DNA of 15,778 nucleotides, taken from positions 1 to 15,778 of the forward strand of contig CAZEAC010000103.1 of assembly GCA_964510065.1 (NCBI GenBank), in the 5' to 3' direction. Position 1 is the first letter of the stretch; each line of letters begins with the position of its first letter. Positions 7,157-14,453 of this stretch are shown here, in pieces. Both the position numbers and the translations under genes were made by a program. The notes under the pieces are model-generated. The model did not search any database. It saw nothing but the letters and a program-made list of their open reading frames with translations, and was not told the DNA's origin. The DNA comes from CAZEAC01 sp964510065 (GTDB taxonomy: Bacteria; Bdellovibrionota_C; UBA2361; CAIXSY01).

Positions 7157-7939
7157 TTAAACCTGGCCTAATAGATAGGGCATCTGTTTAGCTTCGAGAT
7201 AGGCGCGTGCCCGAGCAGAGAATAATTCGTAACTTGCCGAGTCAGTCGCGCCAATTTCTATGCTCAGATAGTAGGGAGGAGTCGCGTGGAGCGCGGCATA
7301 ACCTTTGCTCCAAATCGCATTCAGAGAAAAGCCATGCGGCGTAAAATGATGTTGGTGCGACTTGAAGCCAGTCTCTGACTCTAGGCTGCTGATAAGGAGC
7401 GTTTGCAGTTCGGATTGGCAAGTCTCAAAGCGGCTTTGTGGAGCCTTCTCCTTAAAATTTAAGACTAGCTGTAAAATCTTACAGCGTCTTTCCCACGCAT
7501 CGGCGCTTCCCAAGGGGTAAAGCTCCGATACTGCCGAACTGCCCGACGAGGTTGCACAGTCAAGCCGCAGCGAGTCTCGAATTACTCGCAGTACTTCATC
7601 GCAATCTGTGCGGCGGGTCGTGGCTCTCGGGAATCTCCGTAACCATAGGCCTGAAAGCGCAGAGGCTTGAGGAAATGTCTTGCCAAGAATTGTTATGAAG
7701 TTGGCGATATTTCCTCCGCCGCAGGTAATAAGAACCAGGGCATCTTTCTGCGCGATGAGACTCGACTCGGATAGAATAAAAGAAGCTGCACGCGTGTCGA
7801 CAAGTGGCTCGACAATCTGAATGTTTGCGAAAGCGAGCATGTCCCGCCACTGATCAAGTGGGATATCGAGAAGCGATATCTTGAGAATGTCAAAATGGAG
7901 CTCAAGTCGATCTTCAAAAGGCGTAAAAGTGAGGCTCAT
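7157..7939 (-). CDS. speD: S-adenosylmethionine decarboxylase proenzyme, eukaryote type
   Basis: This enzyme makes decarboxylated AdoMet, the aminopropyl donor for polyamine synthesis. The start chosen is the ATG at 7939, which overlaps the upstream stop as ATGA and puts FEDRLEL at the N-terminus, matching human FEGTEKLLEV; a longer frame to 8131 only adds overlap with the previous gene. The product is 260 residues, shorter than the roughly 330 of eukaryotic enzymes. LSESS at 56-60 matches the human self-cleavage site: cutting between Glu58 and Ser59 would create the pyruvoyl group. Cys73 in ITCGG follows Ser59 by 14 residues, exactly as human Cys82 follows Ser68. Near the C-terminus, F-T-P-H-G-F-S-L-N (199-207) matches FNPCGYSMN with its catalytic Ser (here Ser205), and LHATPP places His218 at the processing-His position. 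The glutamate after that His in human is not kept. It is the last gene of the operon. Confidence 0.88.
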   Translation of the reverse strand: MSLTFTPFEDRLELHFDILKISLLDIPLDQWRDMLAFANIQIVEPLVDTRAASFILSESSLIAQKDALVLITCGGGNIANFITILGKTFPQASALSGLWLRRFPRATTRRTDCDEVLRVIRDSLRLDCATSSGSSAVSELYPLGSADAWERRCKILQLVLNFKEKAPQSRFETCQSELQTLLISSLESETGFKSHQHHFTPHGFSLNAIWSKGYAALHATPPYYLSIEIGATDSASYELFSARARAYLEAKQMPYLLGQV

Positions 7940-9066
7940 AGACTTCGAGCTCCATGTAATATCTCCGCGAATCCACGGTCCGGCTTGCGCATTCGCCAAA
8001 TAAAAGCATCGAGCACATAATGTGTCGCCTGCGGAACTGCAAGAAGTGGCACTACCATTGAAAGAATCGCGTGATCGGGAATAGCGCCGAAGACGTAAAA
8101 TATCGAAAAAAGTTCCTGGCGTTCGCGCCATACGAGACTATCCCAAAAGCCTTCTTCGAAATATGCCAGCACAATGAGAACGAGCGCAAAAAGCGGAATT
8201 GCGCGATAGCTAAAAAACCGAGGAAAAATCCCCGAGACGACAGTGGGCCGTGACTTTCCGTAGAATTTTCGACGTCCGAAGTACCACACCAGAGCAATGT
8301 ATGGGACGCCATGAGTGATGACATTCGTAATGGTGAAAGGGAAGTCGGCATTGAGCAAAACGATACCAACATACCACGAAAGCGCGGTACCAAAGAGTAG
8401 CAGATTCTTAGGAACATTGAAGTAGTGCTCCCGCCGCCACTGGTAAAGCTCTTTAATGAGATATGCTATCAGCACCGTGCCATACAATATGCCACAAAGG
8501 CTCGAAATCCACTGTGGCACGCTAATCGCAAAGTCACCCTTCACAAACCAGATAAAATTTCGCGGAAGGTGCGCATGCCAATACACTAGCGGAAAAAGTG
8601 TCGCGAGATACACCGCCAACTGATCGAGGGCGCGGAACAGGCGCGGCTGTATCGGTTCTGAGCGCCGATAGATCATCATAAATCCATACTGCTGACGCAC
8701 AAAGTGAAAGACTGCAACATACGCAAGCACTGTCCAAAACCCCTTGGTACTTTGGCTGTAGAGTAATACGCCCAGGAGCCAGCACATCAGCGGAATCATG
8801 AGAAGGTAGCCGCTATAGTGCCTGCGCTCTTCAGGATCGAAGTAGGTTCTAAAGAGCGTGCTGTAAACATGCGCGACATCGATTCCCATTATGACTAATG
8901 CCCAAGTCCAAATTGGAATCGTATTTAGGCGGTTGGGCAAAAGTGTGGCGATAACCAGCGCGAGTACTACCGAAAAGAACGCTGGTCCCAGAATCCAAAT
9001 TAAGTCAAAGCGCCGCGATGCAATCCAGTGTTGAGCTATCTTGTTACGTCTATTTTCTGCGCTCAC
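7936..9066 (-). CDS. polytopic membrane protein with conserved-looking histidines, function unknown
   Basis: This 376-residue protein starts at GTG 9066, overlapping the flavoprotein stop as GTGA, and ends overlapping the AdoMet decarboxylase start by 4 bp. About nine or ten hydrophobic helices are visible, starting near residues 22, 53, 86, 110, 147, 184, 219, 245, 285 and 320. Histidines stand at or near helix ends in motif-like settings: DVAHVYST (His66), VFHFVRQQYG (His121), YWHAHLP (His164 and His166), ITHGVPY (His252), IPDHAI (His332) and QATHYVLDAFIWR (His349). Such a pattern recalls membrane-embedded metal-dependent oxygenases or hydroxylases, but I cannot match a named family. Tight coupling to AdoMet decarboxylase and a FAD oxidase suggests a step in modifying or moving a polyamine or lipid product; this is inference. 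Confidence 0.7.
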   Translation of the reverse strand: MSAENRRNKIAQHWIASRRFDLIWILGPAFFSVVLALVIATLLPNRLNTIPIWTWALVIMGIDVAHVYSTLFRTYFDPEERRHYSGYLLMIPLMCWLLGVLLYSQSTKGFWTVLAYVAVFHFVRQQYGFMMIYRRSEPIQPRLFRALDQLAVYLATLFPLVYWHAHLPRNFIWFVKGDFAISVPQWISSLCGILYGTVLIAYLIKELYQWRREHYFNVPKNLLLFGTALSWYVGIVLLNADFPFTITNVITHGVPYIALVWYFGRRKFYGKSRPTVVSGIFPRFFSYRAIPLFALVLIVLAYFEEGFWDSLVWRERQELFSIFYVFGAIPDHAILSMVVPLLAVPQATHYVLDAFIWRMRKPDRGFAEILHGARSL

Positions 9067-10694
9067 GACTGTATCCCGATTGAGCTAAGTAGTGCTCGAG
9101 CACTTTCAATTCCTTGGTAGTGCGCCTCCTCGAAAATTGAGATGCCGCTCATATCGGAGTGCGCGAAATAGACCCCGTCTTTGAATCTTGGCATCGATGT
9201 GCGAGCAGTGTCCCAAATATATCGAGGCGTAGGTTCGACCATAGCATGCCCCCAAAGCCAGATATCGAGCGTCTCAATATGTCTTGAAATACTTGGATGT
9301 GCCTTTTCGAGGTCCGCGATCACTCCGCTGCACCATTCTTGGTAGGTCCGCGCTAGCGCGAGCTTTCGCGCAGCTGACGAATCGCCTTCATAAAGTGGCT
9401 GGTAGTAGGTGAGGACAAGGCTCTCCTTCATTGCGCGGGGATCCTGATGATTGGCAACGACATAGCCGAGCGATCGGCTATCAAAAAATACATTGTCCCA
9501 GGAGAGCCCGACGGAGGAAGTTTCCTCGCGAACTGGCACCGTGAGATTAGCGACCATCCAAGGGCTGTAGCGCGCTGGCGCGGGATGGTGTGCGGAGCCA
9601 AGCATATATCCACTGACAAATCGTGGTACCGCGAGAAGCAGCTTCTCGCAGTGAACGCGTAGCGGACGCCTTTCAAGCGTATCAAACCCATGCAAGGTAA
9701 ATTTATTATTCTTGCCTTCGATCTCGCGAATGAGAGTATTTACTCTCAAGTTTTCAGCGACTCGAAGACGCAGTTTATCGGTAATCCATCCGTTCCCCGC
9801 TGGCCAGGTAAGTAGCTCTTCGCGTTCCGCGTTTTCGGCCCATCCATCACGTGAAGCGAAGTAGTGAATGCCCGCCCAAGCGGAGGCTGATTCGAAGCCG
9901 ATGCCGTAATCATCCCGGCAGCAATAATCGAGGTACCAATGCAGATGTGGCGAGGTGAAATTCTCACGCTCCAGATATTGTTTGGTGCTGATACTGTCGA
10001 GGGCGAGATATTTGGGGTCCTGCGAACTATTCGCAATTGGAATCGAAAACGCACGTCTTCCATCTGAGCCTCGAGCCTGGCGGTACTGCTCCATCAGATC
10101 AAAAAATCTCCGGTATTGATCTTTTTCGGCCGCTGAAACTCCAACCATTGGCACGATTCCTTCTTGCCAACGGCCATGCATAAAAAGGCGCTCCTCCGGT
10201 GCGGCGCAAAGGTAAAGCTCTTCATATATCGGCTTGCCCGCTGGTGAGTATCCTTTAATTATCCCGAGCTCTTTGAAAAGTTCATGGATTGAGCCATGTT
10301 CTCGATTTGGAACTGGCACATAATGCGCGCCCCATGGATACGCGCTTACGTTATTCTTGCCAGAGAGTGAGTTCCCGCCAACATCATGCTCTAAGTCAAA
10401 GAGTAAGAATCGATCGAAGCTATGCCGTTTGAACCACCAGGCGGCGGATAGCCCTGAGACTCCTCCACCCACGATAACAACCTGCGTGTGGATCTCCTCT
10501 GCGTTGACATGCTCGAACTTTTCACGAAGAAGGTGCCCAACAGCAGACGAAGCTCCGCGTATCGAGCCGTTATACGAAGGTGCGCTCGGCTTGGAAGCCT
10601 GGCAGGCGGTGAGATACGGAACGCATAGAGAGCTTCCCAGCGTTTTAAGGAAGCTCCGCCGATTTAATGTGCGCTTCAGCTTACGTTGGACCAT
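9063..10694 (-). CDS. Tat-exported FAD amine-oxidase-like lipoprotein
   Basis: The 543-residue product opens with a twin-arginine signal, NRRSFLK at 11-17, followed by a hydrophobic stretch and a lipobox LTAC with Cys31. It should therefore fold with its cofactor inside the cell, cross by Tat and be lipid-anchored outside the inner membrane. After it, VVIVGGGVSGLSAA (72-85) is the Rossmann FAD dinucleotide-binding motif, and LLFDLEHDVGGNS (97-109) matches the following acidic strand and GG motif of the amine oxidase/protoporphyrinogen oxidase superfamily. The C-terminal GVYFAHSDMSGISIFEEAHYQGIESA segment matches the second FAD-contact region. Within this operon a polyamine or N-alkylated amine substrate is likely, but the substrate is not shown. 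The gene overlaps the synthase gene by 19 bp. An AGGAGG at 10696-10701 lies only 1 nt before the ATG, which is unusually close. Confidence 0.82.
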   Translation of the reverse strand: MVQRKLKRTLNRRSFLKTLGSSLCVPYLTACQASKPSAPSYNGSIRGASSAVGHLLREKFEHVNAEEIHTQVVIVGGGVSGLSAAWWFKRHSFDRFLLFDLEHDVGGNSLSGKNNVSAYPWGAHYVPVPNREHGSIHELFKELGIIKGYSPAGKPIYEELYLCAAPEERLFMHGRWQEGIVPMVGVSAAEKDQYRRFFDLMEQYRQARGSDGRRAFSIPIANSSQDPKYLALDSISTKQYLERENFTSPHLHWYLDYCCRDDYGIGFESASAWAGIHYFASRDGWAENAEREELLTWPAGNGWITDKLRLRVAENLRVNTLIREIEGKNNKFTLHGFDTLERRPLRVHCEKLLLAVPRFVSGYMLGSAHHPAPARYSPWMVANLTVPVREETSSVGLSWDNVFFDSRSLGYVVANHQDPRAMKESLVLTYYQPLYEGDSSAARKLALARTYQEWCSGVIADLEKAHPSISRHIETLDIWLWGHAMVEPTPRYIWDTARTSMPRFKDGVYFAHSDMSGISIFEEAHYQGIESARALLSSIGIQS

Positions 10695-12181
10695 TCCTCC
10701 TCGTAGTATCTCACGAGTGCTTGATTGTTGAGCCGATTCGAGTCGACGGGGACCCGATCCATATCATTTGGAAAGAAGATCAGAGATGGCACAAGTTCGG
10801 AGCTCACGAAGCGAAGTCCTGGGAGATAGCGCGTGGCCAATTTTGGGCTAGTGTTCCCCGCAAGCACAAAACCCCACTCTCCAAACGAAGGGACAAATGC
10901 ATGGTAGGGAAGTGTGTGAAGGCCGGCTTCGCGTAAAGACTGTTCAACGCACCAGAAGGATTTCCGCGCGAGAAGCGGAGAAGTGCTCTGAACTACTATA
11001 AGCCCGTCTGTATTCAAAGACGCTTTTACAAAGCGATAAAAAGCGGAGGTGTACAGCTTTCCAAGGGAGTAGCTTGTGGGATCCGGCAGGTCTACAATGA
11101 TGAAATCGAATTGGCGTTCTGCTGCTCGTATCCACACAAATGCGTCTTCATTAATTACAGTGACCTTTGAAGAATCCAGAGAGTTTTGATTTAGTCGCCT
11201 AAGCAGAGGAGACTCCCTAAAGATATGTGTCATCTCTGGATCGAGGTCGACGAGCGTTATCGACGCTATCTGCTCGTACTTAAGTGCTTCGCGAACCGCC
11301 AAGCCGTCGCCCCCTCCCAGGATAAGCACGTGAAGCGGCTTAGCGGAATTTTCAGTAAGGCTTGCAAGTCCGAGGTGAACCAGTGCTTCGTGATAGCGAT
11401 ATTCGTCGGAGGAATCAAATTGTAAATTACTGTTGAGATAAAGCCTCACGGCGGCGTCTCGCCGTGTAAGCACTATTCGTTGATACGAACTGTTTTTCGA
11501 AAAGACCACTTTTTCGGGGTAATAATAGCTTTCAGCCGAATCGAGGATCTTGTCTGAAAGAGAGAAGCCAACGCCCAGCCCGATCAGTATACAAACGCCT
11601 AAAATCTTAATTGGCTGGGCCCAGCTTTCGCGCGCGCCGAGGCGAAATGTCACCCAGAGTGCGACGAGAACATTTAATATGCCAAAGAAAAACCCTGTGC
11701 GTATCAACCCGAAATGCGGAACAAAAAAAAGTGGAAAAAGAATACTCGCCGCTAAGGCTCCGATATAATCGAAGCTTAATACTTTGGAGACAAGGTCCGA
11801 AAAAGTGAGTTTGTCGCGCAGGATTTGCATAAGCAGGGGAATTTCTAAGCCAACTAATATCCCAATCATGCTGACTAATGCATACAGCACGATCTGAAAT
11901 GAGCTAGCGTAGGCAAACGCGAAAAAGAGAATGGCAGCAGAAGCGCCACCTAGTACGCCGACAAGAAGCTCAACCTGTATAAATGTCTTAAGCTGTTGGT
12001 GCTTTATAAATCGGGAAAGATAGGATCCAATCCCCATTGAGAAAAGATAACTTCCAATGACAGTTGAAAACTGAGTGACTGAATCGCCAAGGAGGTAACT
12101 TGCAAGTGCACCAGCGATAAGCTCGTAGATTAACCCACAAGTCGCGACGACAAATACAGAAAAGAGTAGCAGTCCCGTCAT
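10676..12181 (-). CDS. speE: membrane-fused spermidine-synthase-like aminopropyltransferase
   Basis: This 501-residue protein joins an N-terminal membrane domain (residues 1 to about 210, roughly seven helices) to a C-terminal spermidine synthase domain (about 215-460). In the latter, QFDSSDEYRYHE (254-265) matches the family gate segment Q-x-x-E/D-x-D-E-x-x-Y-H-E. GGGDG (289-293) is the AdoMet-type nucleotide site, VDLDP (311-315) carries the ribose-binding acid, and IVDLPDP (362-368) corresponds to the catalytic DSxDP motif. The enzyme should transfer an aminopropyl group from decarboxylated AdoMet to an amine acceptor at the cytoplasmic membrane face. The donor-forming enzyme is encoded in the same operon. 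The acceptor is uncertain: such membrane-fused synthases need not make free spermidine. The gene starts 3 nt after the DUF350 stop with a weak ribosome-binding site, so coupling is likely. Confidence 0.87.
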   Translation of the reverse strand: MTGLLLFSVFVVATCGLIYELIAGALASYLLGDSVTQFSTVIGSYLFSMGIGSYLSRFIKHQQLKTFIQVELLVGVLGGASAAILFFAFAYASSFQIVLYALVSMIGILVGLEIPLLMQILRDKLTFSDLVSKVLSFDYIGALAASILFPLFFVPHFGLIRTGFFFGILNVLVALWVTFRLGARESWAQPIKILGVCILIGLGVGFSLSDKILDSAESYYYPEKVVFSKNSSYQRIVLTRRDAAVRLYLNSNLQFDSSDEYRYHEALVHLGLASLTENSAKPLHVLILGGGDGLAVREALKYEQIASITLVDLDPEMTHIFRESPLLRRLNQNSLDSSKVTVINEDAFVWIRAAERQFDFIIVDLPDPTSYSLGKLYTSAFYRFVKASLNTDGLIVVQSTSPLLARKSFWCVEQSLREAGLHTLPYHAFVPSFGEWGFVLAGNTSPKLATRYLPGLRFVSSELVPSLIFFPNDMDRVPVDSNRLNNQALVRYYEEEWSNVS

Positions 12182-12184
12182 TGC

Positions 12185-12403
12185 CTATCCATGTACGGCA
12201 GCCGAAACTATTAATCCAATCGCTATTGCCATGCTGCCGACGACAATGGACAACGCCACGTTCTTTTCTTTTACGACTTCATCCCAGAGTCGATAAGGCG
12301 TAATTCGGTCGAAAACCCAAAACGAAACTCCTAGTACCACTACGCCAACAAGAGAGAAGGCAATTGAGTTGATCAATGAATTTAGCGGAATCATACCTGC
12401 CAT
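12185..12403 (-). CDS. DUF350 (YjfL-type) small membrane protein
   Basis: This 72-residue protein has two hydrophobic helices (about 10-31 and 49-70) separated by a short polar loop with ITPYRLWDEVVKEKNVA. That is the organisation of a single DUF350 unit; the family member YjfL of E. coli carries two. It has a strong Shine-Dalgarno AAGGAG (complement of 12413-12418), 9 nt before the ATG. This overlaps the stop codon of the upstream 46-codon gene, which should couple the two. DUF350 genes commonly occur with SPFH, DUF4178 and spermidine-synthase-like genes, as here. It presumably forms part of an inner-membrane assembly; its molecular role is unknown. Confidence 0.8.
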   Translation of the reverse strand: MAGMIPLNSLINSIAFSLVGVVVLGVSFWVFDRITPYRLWDEVVKEKNVALSIVVGSMAIAIGLIVSAAVHG

Positions 12404-12416
12404 ATTTTAATTCTCC

Positions 12417-12557
12417 TTACTTATGATTAAATCCTGAAACATACCGACGACCACTGTTCCCGAGAATTGACCAGGCTACCTTGCCGGTGCGATCGGCGTA
12501 GACCATCCAGGCGCTAAGAAGTAGGCAGTAGCTGATAAATATACTTACCAATTTCAT
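12417..12557 (-). CDS. 46-residue exported or single-span peptide, overlooked small gene
   Basis: The ATG (complement of 12555-12557) overlaps the stop of the preceding DUF4178 gene as ATGA, and its TAA overlaps the Shine-Dalgarno sequence of the DUF350 gene. The frame exactly fills what would otherwise be a 150-bp gap in a gap-free operon. The product begins MKLVSIFISYCLLLSAWMVY, a basic start followed by a hydrophobic core, then Ala-Asp at residues 21-22. This is consistent with signal peptidase cleavage after VYA, leaving about 25 residues that start DRTGKV and end FNHK. Without cleavage it would be a single-span membrane peptide. I know no function for it. The coupling on both sides is the main argument that it is real. 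Confidence 0.7.
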   Translation of the reverse strand: MKLVSIFISYCLLLSAWMVYADRTGKVAWSILGNSGRRYVSGFNHK

Positions 12558-13828
12558 TCGTCGCTCCCATAGACACTAGACTGTTGCCATCTCTTCGCCT
12601 CAAATATTGCGCGCAGAATAAGCATGGTAATAGGGTAAACGATAATCAAAAAAAATACGATTCCGTAGTTGCCCCAATACGCGACATTGCGACGAAGTGA
12701 AATAGTGAAAGGAAGCGGCGCGGCAAGTGGACCAGCAGTAGGGTGGTAGGCAAGGACATACTGCCCCGGCATTACGCTTGGGAGAATAACTTTTGATAGC
12801 GTACTGCCCTCGCTCCATGAGCCGTCGCTATCAACCCCATGATAGAATGCAACCTCGACCTCTCCTTCTTCTTTCTCGCCCGTGCTGGTATTTGTGAGGT
12901 CGACATCGAAACTTGCCCAACTATTGTCTACCGGCGCATTTACCTTGATTTCAAGATTTCCAATACGAGTTCCGGGAATGGTAATAAGCTCAGTGCTTAC
13001 ACTTTCCGGAGGAATGATAACGTTCGGAGTAATTGTTCCCGAGTAGGCTCCGATAATTTCTGTGCGAGCGAAGGCGGCAAGAACCAAATGCACAAAAAAG
13101 AGCGCAATAACGAAAAATCCAGCGACGATGGCAAGATGGCCTACATGTCCCGCGCCGGGAGCGGGCTGATGCGCGCCGACTCCGGATCGAAAGGGTAGTG
13201 AAAGTGGCACGGTAAATGCTTTTTCCACCGCCGATGGCGTAAGGTACTCGCCACGTGACCAGACGTCTTCATCTCGATCCCGTTCCAGTGAGATCATATA
13301 GGGCGGTGAAATGTAATCTGTGGTCGCGTTGGTGTCGCCTACCTTAACTTCCCAAAAAAACTCTCCAAGGACATACACGACTTCAGCGCTATCCCGAAGA
13401 AATTCGGAAAAACGCAGGCCGTTATGACGAAGCGCCCCGCCGTCATAGTCAGGGGCCGACGTGAGCGGTGTTACAAAGCTCCAATGCCCTTGATTGCACA
13501 CAAGCCAGCGAAAGCCCTGGTAAGGATTAAAGAGCAGGTACTCGTGCCAACGCCACTCGCGTGAAGAGTCACAGCGCACCATGAATCCAATAACTTCGAA
13601 TTGGTGTTCACCGAATCGAGCGCGAGCTCCGATAGGTAGGTAACACTGCTCGGCGTTGACTTGGCGCTGAAATTGAATAACTCGCTGAATGTTTGGATCG
13701 CTTACATCAACAATTGTGCCGCATGACACGCATGCTGCCGTCGAGCATTTACCCAGGCTTCGAAGTTCAATTGAGCCGCTACAATGCGGGCAGCTCACTT
13801 TCTTGATAGCGTTAGCGCTCCCAGCCAT
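12554..13828 (-). CDS. DUF4178 protein with zinc ribbon and two membrane helices
   Basis: The 424-residue protein starts with a four-cysteine zinc ribbon: Cys13 and Cys16 (CPHC), Cys33 and Cys36 (CVSC). A DUF4178 region follows (about 60-215) with the W-x-E-Y-x-L-F pattern (WRWHEYLLF, 92-100) and G-F-R-W-L. A membrane helix at 229-253 leads to a domain of about 125 residues, Thr- and acid-rich with beta character (about 258-380), then a second helix at 384-407 and a short basic tail. With the N-terminus in the cytoplasm, the beta domain would sit in the periplasm. The start overlaps the preceding DUF4178 gene by 17 bp. DUF4178 has no defined activity that I know; its repeated association with SPFH, DUF350 and spermidine-synthase genes suggests a scaffold role. 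Confidence 0.8.
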   Translation of the reverse strand: MAGSANAIKKVSCPHCSGSIELRSLGKCSTAACVSCGTIVDVSDPNIQRVIQFQRQVNAEQCYLPIGARARFGEHQFEVIGFMVRCDSSREWRWHEYLLFNPYQGFRWLVCNQGHWSFVTPLTSAPDYDGGALRHNGLRFSEFLRDSAEVVYVLGEFFWEVKVGDTNATTDYISPPYMISLERDRDEDVWSRGEYLTPSAVEKAFTVPLSLPFRSGVGAHQPAPGAGHVGHLAIVAGFFVIALFFVHLVLAAFARTEIIGAYSGTITPNVIIPPESVSTELITIPGTRIGNLEIKVNAPVDNSWASFDVDLTNTSTGEKEEGEVEVAFYHGVDSDGSWSEGSTLSKVILPSVMPGQYVLAYHPTAGPLAAPLPFTISLRRNVAYWGNYGIVFFLIIVYPITMLILRAIFEAKRWQQSSVYGSDE

Positions 13829-14447
13829 CCAGTTCTCTTAATCCCGAAAAATGTAAATCTGCGAAATTATAAAACTTCCCCACAAATGCAAGGCAGCCGT
13901 CTCCTGAGTAGTCAAGGCAGGCGAATAGTCCATCAGCGCCGGTGCAGTCGACGCTAATCGACTTCCTGCCTACCGCGCCACAAAAAGGCAGCTCGCCCTG
14001 ACTTCCGATACACTGCGCCTGCTTTATATCCTTAATTGTGTATTGTCCATCCCCGATCTGGAAACTAGTCCCGGTTTTTAGGAGTGCCTGATCCTGAGGG
14101 GCGGAAGGTGGAAAATCAGCTGGAAAGCTCACACAATAGAAACCCTGAGCTTCGCTGAGCCATCCATGGTTTTGATCGTCACTGTAGAGAAACCACTCAT
14201 TCCAAGTTCCGCGTTCCCAGCGAAGTGTCACCCGACCAGCTACTGTGAAGCTGACAGGCCCGATCCGTCCCATCGTGCCTACCTGAATCGGACTCCAATC
14301 ATCGCTCAGTGTTGCCATCTTCCCGACAACTTCGACATTTATATCGCTTCGAAGGAGTGTAGAAGCACAGTAGGGGCAGACCGCAAATATAGAGAGTGTG
14401 CGTTGAAAGACAACTTCACCACCGCACGAGGGGCAGGGAATTTTCAT
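13812..14447 (-). CDS. short soluble DUF4178 zinc-ribbon protein
   Basis: The 211-residue protein repeats the N-terminal plan of the next gene: a zinc ribbon with Cys5, Cys8 (CPSC), Cys24 and Cys27 (CPYC), then a DUF4178 fold with IQVGTMGRIGPVSFTVAGRV and the WNEWFLY segment (residues 82-88), followed by HGWL. It lacks the membrane helices of its neighbour and should be cytoplasmic. The two genes look like a tandem duplication that has since diverged. It starts 6 nt after the SPFH gene and ends inside the start of the longer paralogue. In this operon type it is expected to act with the SPFH protein at the membrane; the detailed function is unknown. Confidence 0.8.
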   Translation of the reverse strand: MKIPCPSCGGEVVFQRTLSIFAVCPYCASTLLRSDINVEVVGKMATLSDDWSPIQVGTMGRIGPVSFTVAGRVTLRWERGTWNEWFLYSDDQNHGWLSEAQGFYCVSFPADFPPSAPQDQALLKTGTSFQIGDGQYTIKDIKQAQCIGSQGELPFCGAVGRKSISVDCTGADGLFACLDYSGDGCLAFVGKFYNFADLHFSGLRELDGWER

Positions 14448-14453
14448 CGCCGA

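Noticed and set aside
7940..8131. N-terminal extension of the AdoMet decarboxylase frame to an ATG at 8131
   Set aside because: It lies wholly inside the preceding membrane-protein gene, and the family's N-terminal FE(x)nLE motif begins just after the ATG at 7939, which forms an ATGA overlap.
8052..8417. 121-codon minus-strand open frame
   Set aside because: It is an out-of-frame shadow of the polytopic membrane protein, whose frame is supported by overlaps at both ends.
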